Below, piece after piece: positions 33,181 through 44,677 of a stretch of 64,000 bases of DNA. The stretch lies in assembly GCA_011033025.1 (NCBI GenBank), contig WFMF01000338.1, positions 62,001-126,000 on the forward strand, written 5' to 3'. The notes beneath the pieces were generated by a model. It ran no database searches, was not told the origin of the DNA, and saw only the letters and a list, made by a program, of their open reading frames with translations. This stretch comes from Beroe forskalii (Eukaryota > Ctenophora > Nuda > Beroida > Beroidae). A program made the translations under genes and the position numbers. Positions within the stretch are counted from its first letter, which is position 1, and each line of letters opens with the position of its first letter.

Positions 33181-33991
33181 ATCAAAGACTTACGCTGTTA
33201 TTAGGGCAACGGTGGACTTATGTCACTATCGGAAGAAGGCCCAGTCTGTTACTGGGGCCACCGAGCCCGGGTCTTGCAGTCGTTGTTGTCAGATATCAGC
33301 TGCAGTGCGCTGCGCGTCCATTAAGCATGAATTGTAAGCATTGCGATAAGCGAGCTTATTTTAACACGCAACAACGAGAGTATAGCAAGAGATGTTAACT
33401 TTTCATGTAGCAGGCTGGAAGCGGGTAAAATGCAGCTGAATTGATAGCGTAATATGTGAACAATCCGTTTCTAATAAATTAAGTTAATTCAATTATTTAT
33501 AGATTTAGTTAAGATAAGAGCTTAGTGATATGAATATGTTGCGTGTCTGTTGTATGTTCTAACCAATAAACTTCTCAGAATGTATGACTATGATGAATGA
33601 TATATTCATTGAAATATCACAAGAACACGACGTTTTAATTGTTACAATTGAAGATGTTTGTAACCACTCTACTCGTCCTATTTCTGATTAAATTGACGAA
33701 GAAATCCCTATTCTACACACCGTTCCTATAGTTGATGCTGATTTCATTTCAGTGTAACGAGAACCAGTGACTTATCGGTCTCTAAAAAGTTCCCTCCCGC
33801 ATTATCGGTTAGTTTCCCTCGACATTGCTCCGTGTCCATCACGGCATAACTTCATACTACCCCATTAACTTGCGCTGGGAATCATACGTCCTCTGAAATT
33901 TAATTTGATAATTTCACAATGCTCGACTGCCCGACTGCTGAACGCAGCTTTTATGATTATCATTTCCACTTTACTCCGTTATTAACATCAG
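33181..33991. other. No gene seen; likely 5' region of element D
   Basis: The first 150-200 bases upstream of the ORF1 Met are GC-richer (CCGAGCCCGGGTCTTGC) and may be the element's 5' UTR. The rest is AT-rich unique sequence. No 5' boundary or target duplication of element D was found. Confidence 0.4.
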
Positions 33992-34162
33992 GGTTGGGAT
34001 AATTCGAGTCTGGTCGGTAACGTTGCCAACATCAAGCTGCCATCCCACCTTCTGTCGAGCGAAACAACACCACAACAACTGGACATCATCGTCAGACAAC
34101 TCTCTCAGCTGCAAGATGCCAAGAACACTCAGCGAAAACTCAAATATCTCATGAAACAGTGA
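33992..34162 (+). CDS. Candidate terminal exon of an unidentified gene
   Basis: Follows acceptor ATTAACATCAG and is open to a TGA stop: GWDNSSLVGNVANIKLPSHL, LSSETTPQQLDIIVRQLSQL, QDAKNTQRKLKYLMKQ. The C-terminal 30 residues are amphipathic and coiled-coil-like. Codon use looks like real coding sequence. The partner exons upstream are not visible because element D occupies that side. I do not recognise the protein. Confidence 0.45.
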   Translation, partial: GWDNSSLVGNVANIKLPSHLLSSETTPQQLDIIVRQLSQLQDAKNTQRKLKYLMKQ

Positions 34163-35411
34163 TGGTGGTACATCAGTAGATCACGTTTAGTTATACACGC
34201 TAGTGTTAGCGAATGGATTTAATTTAATACAATAATGCATTATTGGTTGAATTGTTATGAAGTCTATTGTTGCAAGCATTTGACGTTGATTTCCATTTAA
34301 TGTGCTAGTGGAACCCGCGGTGTGATAGATGATGCACCTATTTTGTTTAGCTGTTAATGCAGTGTGTTTTGGAATTCTTTACGTAAACTGTTGAGCTGTT
34401 TACAGTATTTTGAACCATGAAAGCTGATTGGAACAATGCACATCAACTGTACGTACGGTAGTGCCAGTCATGGATTAAAATCGCAGGTATTTCCTTAACA
34501 ACTTATTTAACAGGTAATAATCGCTTATCAGCTATAATTAATGGCCGTTTAAGCCTCGTTTTTAACCGAAAGAAAAACCGCTCAGTGAGCGATTGTAAAC
34601 TGTAATTTCGATGCGCGTTTATTAACGCTAATTTAGCGGAATTATTATCCGGCAACTAGCGGTGGGCTAAAATAGCTTTTTTCGCTAATATACCAGTATT
34701 AGCGTCTTCTCAAATTTTCAGATAAATTCTATTGAAGTGTTAAAGAAGTTAATAAAAAACATCGAAAAAACCCAAATTCCTCCTTCTTCCCGTCATTTAT
34801 CACTGTCAAACCCCTTCTTAATATACCTATAGATAAGTTGACATTCACCGCTAAATATTGCTGGCTCATCACAATGTGATGACTATTAATGGGACTTGCC
34901 TCCTTGGGAAATTTAGACACATCAAATTTGAAACTATTTACGACACTTGAAACGATTTACGACAGTTAAGCCTTTGTCTTTTTTTTTCTTTTTTTGCCTT
35001 TGTCTAAAACATCTGGAACAGCATTGTCTAGTACATCTATAACATAGAATGTTCTGAATTTGAATAAATTTTGTATTAGAATTTGAAATATTCTCAAATG
35101 ATCGTTACTAATAACTGACACCTATCAGTTCCATGAAACAATGGATGTCGGAGCCGGCCATTGTTTGATTTAACTATAAATTATAACTATAAATTATAAA
35201 TTATTTAACTATAAATCATAAATTATTTTTTTTAATAATTTCTCAGTTTACTGCGAATAAGCTATATTTGACGAAATGACGACTTTCACCTGTCACAGTC
35301 AACCATCTGGCCTGATTGATGGTAGACTATATAATATGGGGATGACAGACGACAAACCATTCTCAGCTGTACCAAACCAACTGACAAAGAGAAAAACGAC
35401 AGTCTCTCACG
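34163..35411. other. No gene seen
   Basis: AT-rich spacer with short direct repeats ACTATAAATTATAA at 35170-35225 just ahead of the protease gene. No clear TATA box or CCAAT box arrangement. Confidence 0.5.
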
Positions 35412-36617
35412 ATGATGAAGTTCCTTACGCTGGTGACTGCGATCCTGACCCTGACCCAGTCACAAGATGTTCGGGATCTCTTCCGGGAAACCATGTCAAA
35501 GTTTGGAGCCAAAGACGGACTCCTCCGATCCGAGCCCCCCGAAGTAATTGAGAAGCGGTTCAACTCCTTCGTCGAGTTCAACGCCAAGGTGGAGGAGGTG
35601 AACAGCGACGCTTCCCGGCCCTACACAGCCACTGACAACTTCCTGTCTATTCTGACCGAGGAGGAGAGGCAGATGCACCTGGGTCTTAATATCAGTGGAG
35701 TGGCACCTGACCGCCTGAAGAGGGATGCCAGTTACAGGGTCCTCCAGAAACGAACTGATCTCCCAGAGAGCAGAGATTTCAGCGGAATTCTACCTCCTGT
35801 CAAGGATCAGGGAACCTGCGGTTCTTGCTGGACCTACGGCGCTGCCGCGGCTGTGGAGGGAGAAATCTACTTCGCCACAGGAACCAAGGGGGTGAGCCTC
35901 TCCGAGCAGGAGTATTTGGAATGTGCCACGGCTTCTGACGGTTGTCAGGGTGGCTGGCCCCAGGACTGCCTGGACTACTCCAAGGAGAAGGACAGGATAG
36001 CCCCCACGAGTGGGTACCCCTACTTAGGACGGGACAGGATGAGCTGTCACGTGACCGCCACCACCCCTAACGCTCTGGTAGATAACAACGTGAGGGTGCT
36101 TGGGTACACTATGGCGTCCGGAGACGACAACCTGCTGGCTGCTGCTGCTACTCATGTCCTGACGGTGGCAGTCCACGCTAACATCTACTTCCAGGGCTAC
36201 TCCCAGGGTATCTACGTGGACGACACCTGTCAGGACGAACTGAACCACGCCGTGGCTCTGGTTGGGTATGGAGTGGATAGTGCGAGTGGGAGGAAGTACT
36301 GGAGAGTGAGGAACAGTTGGGGGGCGGCCTGGGGGGAGGTAGGAAACATCCTCATGGACAGGGAGAAGGAGAACATGTGCCAGATCTCCACTTATCCTGG
36401 CTTCCCGGATCTAGAGTGTAGGAGTACTGCTGGGTGTGTAGCTCCTAACCCAGATGAGGGAGATAGCTCTGATGAGGAGGAGGAAAATAAAGATGAAGAG
36501 GAAGAGGAGGAGGAGGAGGAAGAGTTTGATTATTATGATTCTTGCCCCGAGGTAGCTTTCATGACTGGTTGCATGCCGCTTGTCAGATATCAAAGGTGGG
36601 GAGAAAGTGCTGGGTGA
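35412..36617 (+). CDS. Papain-family (C1A) cysteine protease, cathepsin L-like, with acidic C-terminal linker
   Basis: Residues 1-17 are a signal peptide (MMKFLTLVTAILTLTQS). Residues 20-110 are an I29-type propeptide with an ERFNIN-like pattern (EKRFNSFVEFNAKVEEVN). Mature domain from about 115: oxyanion Q133 and nucleophile C139 in QGTCGSCW, GCQGG at 177-181, catalytic H279 (LNHAVALVGYG) and N301 (RNSWG). All catalytic residues are intact, so an active secreted or lysosomal protease is expected. After about 345 comes an acidic run (DSSDEEEENKDEEEEEEEEE), then FDYYDSCPEV and a stop. The coding region has no intron, unlike the tubulin genes. The Cys-rich continuation in another frame (to 36997) is probably part of the same protein. 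The second ATG of ATGATG could also be the start. Confidence 0.9.
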   Translation: MMKFLTLVTAILTLTQSQDVRDLFRETMSKFGAKDGLLRSEPPEVIEKRFNSFVEFNAKVEEVNSDASRPYTATDNFLSILTEEERQMHLGLNISGVAPDRLKRDASYRVLQKRTDLPESRDFSGILPPVKDQGTCGSCWTYGAAAAVEGEIYFATGTKGVSLSEQEYLECATASDGCQGGWPQDCLDYSKEKDRIAPTSGYPYLGRDRMSCHVTATTPNALVDNNVRVLGYTMASGDDNLLAAAATHVLTVAVHANIYFQGYSQGIYVDDTCQDELNHAVALVGYGVDSASGRKYWRVRNSWGAAWGEVGNILMDREKENMCQISTYPGFPDLECRSTAGCVAPNPDEGDSSDEEEENKDEEEEEEEEEEFDYYDSCPEVAFMTGCMPLVRYQRWGESAG

Positions 36618-36997
36618 GTTCGCAACAATCAGGAGAAAATAGATACAACTACAAAAACTGGATTGTTACTCGGAAACACTGCGATAGTGAAACAAGACCA
36701 GGGAACTGCAAGGAGAAAGTCTACCTCAGTGAGTGTAAGACAACCTGGGAAGATGCCTGGTATACCTGCACGGAAAACGTAGCTGCGAAGGACTGTATCT
36801 TTGTGGAAGTGGAGAGGAAGAAACAGTTCTGCTACTACGTGACTGATGGGAGGACCTCTGGGAGGAGATGGGTGGAAAAGAACGTCCCTTGTGAGGAGGA
36901 GGAGGAGCCGTGCAACACAGCGGGAGGGATGGTCTTCTGCAGTGACTGCAAGTGCTGCAAACACAAGCACTTCTGCTCTGATACGGCCGGCCACTAG
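36557..36997 (+). CDS. Cys-rich C-terminal domain of the protease gene, shifted frame
   Basis: An open frame of about 140 codons with some 20 cysteines: CQISKVGRKCW, NYKNWIVTRKHCDS, NCKEKVYLSECKTTWEDAWY, TCTENVAAKDC, then an acidic CEEEEEPC and FCSDCKCCKHKHFC before a TAG. The acidic and Cys-rich style continues from the protease tail, so a frame change between about 36560 and 36612 (sequencing indel, real mutation or tiny intron) seems to split one protein. The domain is not recognised. It has no start codon of its own worth proposing. Confidence 0.6.
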   Translation, partial: FHDWLHAACQISKVGRKCWVSSQQSGENRYNYKNWIVTRKHCDSETRPGNCKEKVYLSECKTTWEDAWYTCTENVAAKDCIFVEVERKKQFCYYVTDGRTSGRRWVEKNVPCEEEEEPCNTAGGMVFCSDCKCCKHKHFCSDTAGH

Positions 36998-37000
36998 TGA

Positions 37001-37270
37001 CACCAGCTAGTTACACCTGCTAGTGACCCCAGCTAGTGGCACACCAGTTAGTGACACCAGCTAGTGACACCAGCTGGTGACATCAGCTAGTGACACCAGT
37101 TAGTGTCACTAGCTAGTGAACGCAAGCTAGTGACACGCCAGTTAGTGACACCAGTTAGTGACACCAGCTAGTGACACCAGCTAGTGACACCAGCTAGTGA
37201 CACCAGCTAGTGACACCAGCTAGTGACACCAGCTAGTGACACCAGTTAGTGTCACCAGCTAGTGATGCAC
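37001..37270. repeat. 13-bp minisatellite CTAGTGACACCAG
   Basis: About 20 copies of CTAGTGACACCAG with variants (TTAGTGACACCAG, CTAGTGGCACACCAG). It starts over the stop codon of the protease reading frame (CACTAGTGACACC) and so forms the start of the 3' UTR. A likely poly(A) signal AATAAA is at 37457-37462. Confidence 0.88.
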
Positions 37271-37859
37271 CAGCTGCAAGTTGGGGATGCTTCTGCATGA
37301 ATTATGATTTTACTTATCCTTAAGCTCTAATGAGCTTATGTTGAATATTTGACCTGCATTTGTTTTTTCTGATGACTTTGTTTCCATTTTACAACATATA
37401 AACCCAATTGAAAAGTTTTAAATCCTGAAAGTTAAACGTCTTATCTGACGGCAGACAATAAACAGCCAGTCCTAATAAATACATAGATAATAAATACATT
37501 AATACATTAAATTTAATGAATTATAAAAAAAGCCTAGCAGTCAGAATTACACATAATATGTACTTCTGAAGCATGTTTATAGCCTTTGTGCAAAGCAAAT
37601 GTATAGGAAACCACCTATAAGTCTTCTATGAGAGTAGAATTATCCCAAAGGGGTCATTAGAATTAATAACAAAAGGTCTTAATTTTTGAATAAATTTATG
37701 TTCATTGATTTCTAAATTTTTGGGATTAGAATTCATTAAGATAAGAATTTCACCAGAGGTATTAGAATTAACTTTAGAATAAAATTCGAATAAAATCCTT
37801 GATCTGGTAACCAATAAAAAAAATTTTCGTCCAAGGGGCCGGTTAAAACGGTTCAAAAA

Positions 37860-38153
37860 TGATTCGGTTGAAAAAAAACGGCTAAATAAAGGCCAATAAG
37901 GTATTCCCTAAGTTTTTGAGTTATTTTGGAGTTACGAAATAATTGTTTTCAGTATGATCGACAAGATTCTTGCTGCATTTAATGATTTTTTTTTTATCAT
38001 TTACTATTCTCTACATGTTTTTTTATTTTATCAAAACATTAAAACGGTTTTTTGGGCCCCGGGGCCCCCGGGGAATTCAAAATTCGGGGAATTGGGGGCC
38101 CAAAAAAAAAATTTGGCAAACCCCGGGGAAATGGGTGGGGGCCAAATTTTCTG
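37860..38153. other. Suspect low-quality sequence at an assembly join
   Basis: Runs such as GGGCCCCGGGGCCCCCGGGG, AAAAAAAAAATTTGG and CCCCGGGG look like over-called homopolymers at a read end. This stretch stops exactly where duplicated block copy 2 begins (38154). Confidence 0.6.
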
Positions 38154-38511
38154 ATCAGCTCATAATACAAATCCTTCTAGTTGATACCATGAAAAGTTTT
38201 TCGAAATATTAAAAGATACATTTTTACAACTCACAAGATATTCAATGGATATTTAAAGTGTCAATAAACGACGTATACAATAAGCCTCATACTGAAAATT
38301 GTGTCACATTTATCTTTACAATTATAGATTATATATTATCAGTCATAAAATGGACCGGGAAAGAGTCAGTTTTCAAAAATTGAATAACATAAGAACCACT
38401 CCAAATCAGGTTACCGTTAAAATATTTATTAATGTTTGTCACAAACTCTTAAATGTCACGCTGATTACAGAGCATATTTCTTCAAAGCTTTATCCTCTTC
38501 AAATAACGTAA

Positions 38512-38925
38512 TCAATTATGCACCGGACGAGGTCTACTTCTGAGTACCCTAGACGGTGCTTGTTTGAGATGTCATCCGGGTTGTCCGCCTGATTTACCAC
38601 GGGTTCAGCTCCTCGCACCCCGCTCGCTGAGCATCAGTCCCTCGGCAGTCCAACCAGGCAAGTCAATGTGAACTGAAGCTCGCATACCAGTACCGAGATT
38701 AGTAGGCAGGGATGGATGTAGCCATACTTGGGATCAAAGGGAAATCTTTGCCGGTGTCTTGAACGGCTTTGATAGTCCTGGATAGTCACGTCCAATACAG
38801 CCTTCACATCGCCACCTTTGTGCATGGAAATGATCCTGGTCTGGTCCTCCTCGTTTACCCAAACAAGGAAGGTCTTATCTGCTGCATTGTCCGTTTTAAG
38901 CCCGCGCGGACTGCCGTTGTTGGAG
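38512..38925 (-). pseudogene. Phosphagen kinase C-terminal exon, copy 2
   Basis: Same exon as 16210-16633 ([19 protein letters not shown]) but with more frame-breaking indels: an 8-base deletion near 38575, and losses near 38634, 38707, 38740 and 38790. Not translatable as it stands. Confidence 0.78.
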
Positions 38926-39442
38926 CTGTGGAGGAGAGAGGTGCCGGAGGTTGGCAGGGAGTGGCGCTTGTCGCCACCACTCGGCTCCCGGAAGATATTA
39001 CGACATGAAGCTAACTTACTCTCGGGGCTTGCGGTTATACAAGGTTTTTTTATGCGAGGGCAGAGGGGTTGGGTGAGGTTTTACACGTGAACGAAAAGCT
39101 CAATTTGAACTGTCACTTTCCCTAGTATGTTATTACAGCTTAAGATTTCACGCATTTCCGAATTGCCAGACGTTGTCTCCCCTACAGACAGACAACGTCT
39201 AACTTCAATTTCAAATATCGCGATTTTAGGATTTACTTTTTATTATTGGTGAACCTGTCAATCAAATTAATCAGAATGATAATTCGAATATAAGTTATGC
39301 GAACTCAGGTGCAATTACAACTCAAAAAATTAGATGATTCATAAATTCAAATATTTAGATCACTGCAAAGAATAACGAACTCCTATTCTACCTAGTATAA
39401 TTAGCTATAAAGAATAATAATTTTTGGAGTGTAGGTATATAC

Positions 39443-39665
39443 CATTTAGTCAGGGTCCAGCTCACACCGCAGTCCACCTGTGTATCATCGTCGTCCCCGA
39501 TTTGCATCAACTTCGTTCTGATGACTGGGCTACATGTATTCCCAATGTCTGATTCAGTCAGATCCGAACATGGTTCTTCAAACAGATCTGCAAGATAAAA
39601 ATGTTTGATATCGATATTACGGTTGGATATGTTCGGGAGTGCTCAGTAGTAAGTTGCCAGAGCAG
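39443..39665 (-). pseudogene. Unidentified exon, copy 2a
   Basis: Counterpart of 19882-20109, shortened by small deletions (for example near 39455 and 39590) that shift the frame. Confidence 0.4.
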
Positions 39666-40240
39666 CTGGTAGCAAACTCTTATCGTAAAGCTTGGAAAAA
39701 GCCACAAACTAGTCGAACGTTGTCAAATCAGAGACAATTTTTCGAAACCCTCTCCCTCCGATTTCTCTCCCAATCTTTTCAAAATACCTTTGTGGTTCTT
39801 TCCTTACTGAAACCAATATATAAGAAATTCCGAAAAAATTGACATCCCCCAATTGCCCTAAAGTTATGTTATTCTTATTCATCTCGACCAGACGGACTCA
39901 ATGACTCATTGGTACCATTTTATGCCTCACGAACGTAAAAAGTTATAATAATAACATGTACATTTGAAAAGCACGATAAACAATGAAAACCATGAAACTA
40001 TCGGCACACCCACTGGACGCTGGTCTCGAAAGATTCTACCAAGCATCCGAACAAGGGGTTTAAAATGCTGCTGACAAAGGGAATTTCCTTTTTATAAGGC
40101 TGGAAGGAGAGCTTCGCTCCACTCAGCCAAGTGTGACATTTGATTCTGTGCAACTGTGACATTTTTCCATTTTGGAAGGTAAGATTCTACCTAGTATAAT
40201 TGGCTATAAAGAATAATAATTTTTGAGTGTAGGTATATAC

Positions 40241-40470
40241 CATTTAGTCAGAGGTCCGAAAGCTCACACGGAGTCCACCTGTGTATCATCGTCGTCCCCG
40301 ATTTGCCTCAACTTCGTTCTGATGACTGGGCTACATGTATTCCCAATGTCTGATTCAGTCAGATCCGAACATGGTTCTTCAAACAGATCTGGGCTGCGAG
40401 ATAAAATGTTTGATATCGATATTACGGTTGGATATGTTCGGGAGTGCTCAGTAGTAAGTTGCCAGAGCAG
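40241..40470 (-). pseudogene. Unidentified exon, copy 2b
   Basis: Counterpart of 20694-20924; frame shifted near the donor side (ends ...GDDDDTQVDSV). Confidence 0.4.
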
Positions 40471-40768
40471 CTGGTAGCAAACTCTTATCGGAAAGCTTGG
40501 AAAAAAGCCACAAACTAGTCGAACGTTGTCAATCAGAGACAATTTTCGAAACCCTCTCCCTCCGATTTCTCTCCCCAATCTTTTCAAGTAAATACCTCTG
40601 TGGTTCTTTCCTTTGATGCTCTTCTGCTCTTCTGATGCTCTTCTGCTCCAACTCGGTTACCCTCTTCCTGAAATTGTAAGAAATATCTTGGAGTAGGTTG
40701 TAATGTAGTTCAAATCTGCTGTGATTGTTATTATCGCTTTCTTTTATAGTTTAAACCGGTGTATTATA

Positions 40769-41530
40769 TCAAGCATGTGTAAGACATGGCAAAACCGGAT
40801 CTGTCTGAATATGGATTGTAAATGTGGCATGGTGATCGGAGTCTGGATACAATAAATTGCCTACAGTACAATCGTATTCATGCATATTAGATAAAATCAA
40901 ATAAATAAAAGCACTAAGCGTTGCAGATCGAACTTGTAGGCTATCCTTATAAAACTGTATCCTAGTGGACTTGAAAATGGTTTCATATTCATGCATTAGT
41001 AATGTATTTAAGAAACATAGAGTCACTTGAAAAGATTTTATTAGATCTATGTTAAAATTGCCAGCAATCACAGACTTAGTCTTATTTTTCAATATTTTCT
41101 AATGTTTAATCAAGTTTACTTATGAAATTAACCACATCTACACTAGTTTTCTTACAATGCCGATGTATTCCAGTTATTGTGGTAGAAAACTTGCCCCTAG
41201 TGTAGCCTTTATCTTTTATCAATATGGAACAGATATCATAGGTATTGTTGCTTCCTGAGCAACTCGGTATTTCTAATATCAAACCGTTCATTAACATAGA
41301 TAATAACGCCACCAAATAGTATAGTATAACTGATAACGAAGAATTTATTTTATCCAGTAATGGGGAACATTTTGTCAAGAATTTTCTTGTCAACGCTTTT
41401 GCTTTCTAAGTGACATACGGTGATAATATTGACATCAAACGCTAAATCAATAGAGTTATGCCATGTTAAGAAATTGTCAAAGTTTGATGACATTCCTCTA
41501 ATATTCAAACTTTTAATATTCAAAGTGTAT
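40769..41530 (-). pseudogene. Non-LTR endonuclease remnant (copy E2), longer version
   Basis: Extends the copy-1 remnant upstream. Minus-strand pieces begin TLNIKSLNIRGM (the N-terminal endonuclease strand), then VISY..., YVNERFDIRNTELL, YTRGKFSTTITGIHRHCKKT, VIAGNFNIDLIKSF and SDHHATF. Several frame shifts. It shows that copy 1 lost part of this element. Confidence 0.7.
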
Positions 41531-42187
41531 TTTGTGTACCTGTATTTTCCACACCATAGTAATCAAACGAGTCGATACAATTATTGAGAAGTCTTGGGGC
41601 AATTGGGACAAATGGGACAATTGGGATTTGGGACACACGAAACAAAAAAAAAAGTGTCTCAAAAAAGTGAATTGGGACAGGCTTACCTTCCAAAATGGAA
41701 AAATGTCACAGTTGCACAGAATCAAAATGTCACACTTGGCTGAGCGGAGCTACTTTCAGTTATTCAAAAAGAAATCCCCCCTGTCAGCAGCATTCGAACT
41801 CTCATTGTTCAGACTTTTGGTGGAATCATTTAAGAGTTAAGACCAGCAGGGGTCTGGGGCGGCAGCCCCAGGGAGCCAGACATTAATGTAAACAAATTAA
41901 ATTGTCATCTCTTTAGGATTTTTAGATTTTTACCCCAAATGTACAATGTTAAACTCACCGACATTAGAAGTCATTCGACTTAAAAGTCATATCAGTAAAA
42001 TAAAGGAAAAAACCAGCAGGGGTCTAGGGGCGGCAGTAGGGCCTAAAAGATTTAAAGAACATGCCAGCATGATGCTGGGAATTCAATTTGTAAATTTAAG
42101 TTTTTTACAGAAGCAGAATCTGACGCCCCTCCCAACCTTTCATACCTCTTCAAATTTCTGATATCAGCCATTGTCTTCTCCCTCTCC
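41247..42187. repeat. Segment present only in block copy 2
   Basis: Contains the 5' half of the endonuclease remnant and an inverted partial copy of the sequence at 20560-20640 (CTTCCAAAATGGAAAAATGT). It also has two GC-rich GGGGTCTGGGGCGGCAGCCC-type hairpins at about 41848-41881 and 42017-42043. Copy 1 has only about 75 bp here. Confidence 0.7.
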
Positions 42188-42623
42188 TTGTAAATCCACG
42201 CACAGTAAATAGAGGTTTTGCTGTGTTATGATTTTCTGCATTTCAGAATTTAAGATTACGATGATAAAAAATACCTTGTGTGAATTTATTCCATTGAACA
42301 GCGATTTGTATTGAGTGAATATGATGATATGTAGGGTGAATGGGATGCTATTTATTTCGTTCATTTCTGTGACATCATCATTACCAGTCATCTTCCGTTC
42401 CCCTCATCACAAACACCCGACAAATATAAGGCAGATTAAGTTAATACTATCCTTTGTTGTTTGCTGTATAGTAGTAAGAGTTCATTTCATTTCAAGGATA
42501 ACTTACTACCAAGATAAAAGTGATGGCATCAATTAATTTTCATTTCATTCATTGAATTTATTTGCATCATGATAGATAAGAATAGCACAAAGATTCTATG
42601 AGCAATATACAAAAAGCTGTTAC

Positions 42624-42771
42624 CTGCTGGAGTTAAGGTATCCTGCAGGTCAGAAGAAATTGCTATTAACAACTCACTGTAGAGACTGGGGTCCTTGGTG
42701 CGAGCTGTCAATATGTCATACCCACATGCCTCAAATGATATCAATCTCTCAGCCAGGTCCTTCATATTGAT
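42624..42771 (-). CDS. Unidentified internal exon, copy 2
   Basis: Same 148-bp exon as 22230-22377 with the same acceptor and donor. The coding sequence is preserved while flanks differ by indels. Confidence 0.5.
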
Positions 42772-43799
42772 CTGAAAATGGGTTATAATCTTATAACTCT
42801 GATCTTCTAATAATGCTTCTAACCAAAGATTTAAAACAAGTATTGAATGGCCATATAAAAAACATTGTGCATGTTAAAAACAGAGCAATAGTTTTTATTC
42901 AACAGGCTCTATGACAGCACACAAAAATGATAGAAAATATTACTTACCACTGCATCTTGAACTCAAAACATGATTGTTCTTTTAGTGCAGTTCAATCCAC
43001 TGCATTATCTTCCCTCATTGCTTAGGCACTCTCACTTGTATTAGAACTCAATGTAGTACATAATCTAACAAATCATTAGAATTTGATAGGGTGTGCTAGA
43101 TTAAACTGGTTAATGATGGTTTAGAATCCAAATTATCATTCCATACATTTCGAATTACATTGGCTCGAAAGAGGCACATTAAAAACTATTACTTTCATTA
43201 ATAAGTTTATATTATGATTTTATATCTATGATTTTCTATGGCTATATGTCTGACATCGCAATTTAGTGATTTGACATTTTATGTACATTTCTATTTCTAT
43301 TTCTATACCTATTCGTACATCTAGAATAACACAGTGTAATCTTTCGTAAACCTTTCTCATAGGAGACAAATCACTTCATACCAATATTAACAGCAAAAAT
43401 AGAAATATTTTTGTAATCAATCACAATTTTAATGATCACGAGAACTTCGCAAATAAAATGTCAATATAATTGTTTTACTTTATGAAGAAACTCAGATCTG
43501 CCATACTGAATCAAACTTCAAAATTCATCATTCATTTCTTTACCATGACATGCAGTACCTACCTACCCAATACTTATATCACAATATTTCTAACTGGAAA
43601 ACTTTTTTCGGAAAAATGTATAAAAATCTCCGAGGAGAGTCAAATAGTATAGTGAGCTATTGGCTCAAAAATAAGAACATAATTGTCAGATACATAAAAT
43701 ATCATCATCAAAATAAATGCAAACTGTAAAAATATAATATTGTATTTGATGTTGGGGAATCCCAGAGCACTGATGAGAAATAAAAGGAGTACAAATATA

Positions 43800-44677
43800 G
43801 GTTAAAGTGTCACAAGAGTTGTGATTTTTGTCCAATGGATCCATTGGATCCATCATGTCCAATGGACATGTCCAATGGACGTCCATTGGACATCCATTGG
43901 ACATCCATTGAACATGATGTCCATCGGTAAAAACGTCCAATGGTGTTCAATGGATCCAATGGATCCATTGGATCCATTTTTGGTTTTTAAATGGCATGTT
44001 CAATGGATCCAATGGATGTTCAATGGATCCATCTGAGTGGATCCAATGGACACAATCACCAAACATGGTTTGGTAGATGGACATCAGACTGGTATTTTTG
44101 TTCATTGGATCCATTGTGTCCATTGGATCCAATGGATCCATTGTGTTCATTGAACACCATTGGACATGTCCATTGGATCCATTGGATCCATTAGACATTG
44201 TGTCCATTGCATCCAATGGATCCATTTTGTCCATTGGACACAATGGATCCATTGGACACAATGGATCCAATGGACACCATGTACAATGGATCCAATGGAT
44301 CCAATGGACATGTTCAATGGTGTTCAATGGACACAATGGATCCATTGGATCCAATGGACACAATGGATCCATTGAACAAAAATACCAGACTGATGTCCAT
44401 CTACCAAACCATGTTTGGTGATTGTGTCCATTGGATCCACTCAGATGGATCCATTGAACATCCATTGGATCCATTGAACATGCCATTTAAAAACCAAAAA
44501 TGGATCCAATGGATCCATTGGATCCATTGAACACCATTGGACGTTTTTACCGATGGACATCATGTTCAATGGATGTCCAATGGATGTCCAATGGACGTCC
44601 ATTGGACATGTCCATTGGACATGATGGATCCAATGGATCCATTGGACAAAAATCACAACTCTTGTGACACTTTTACC
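43800..44677. mobile_element. 878-bp word-repeat palindrome transposon, copy 2
   Basis: Same length and ends as the copy at 9627-10504 (GGTTAAAGTGTCACAAGAG here, one change), flanked by CAAATATA at 43792-43799 and 44678-44685. The centre is in the opposite orientation to copy 1: TTTTGTCCATTGGACACAAT here is its complement there. The uninterrupted target survives at 23396-23403 in block copy 1. Confidence 0.92.

Noticed and set aside
35276-35551. 91-aa ORF upstream of and overlapping the protease start
   Set aside because: Different frame from the protease, no domain, and overlaps its signal peptide; a chance frame or 5' UTR.
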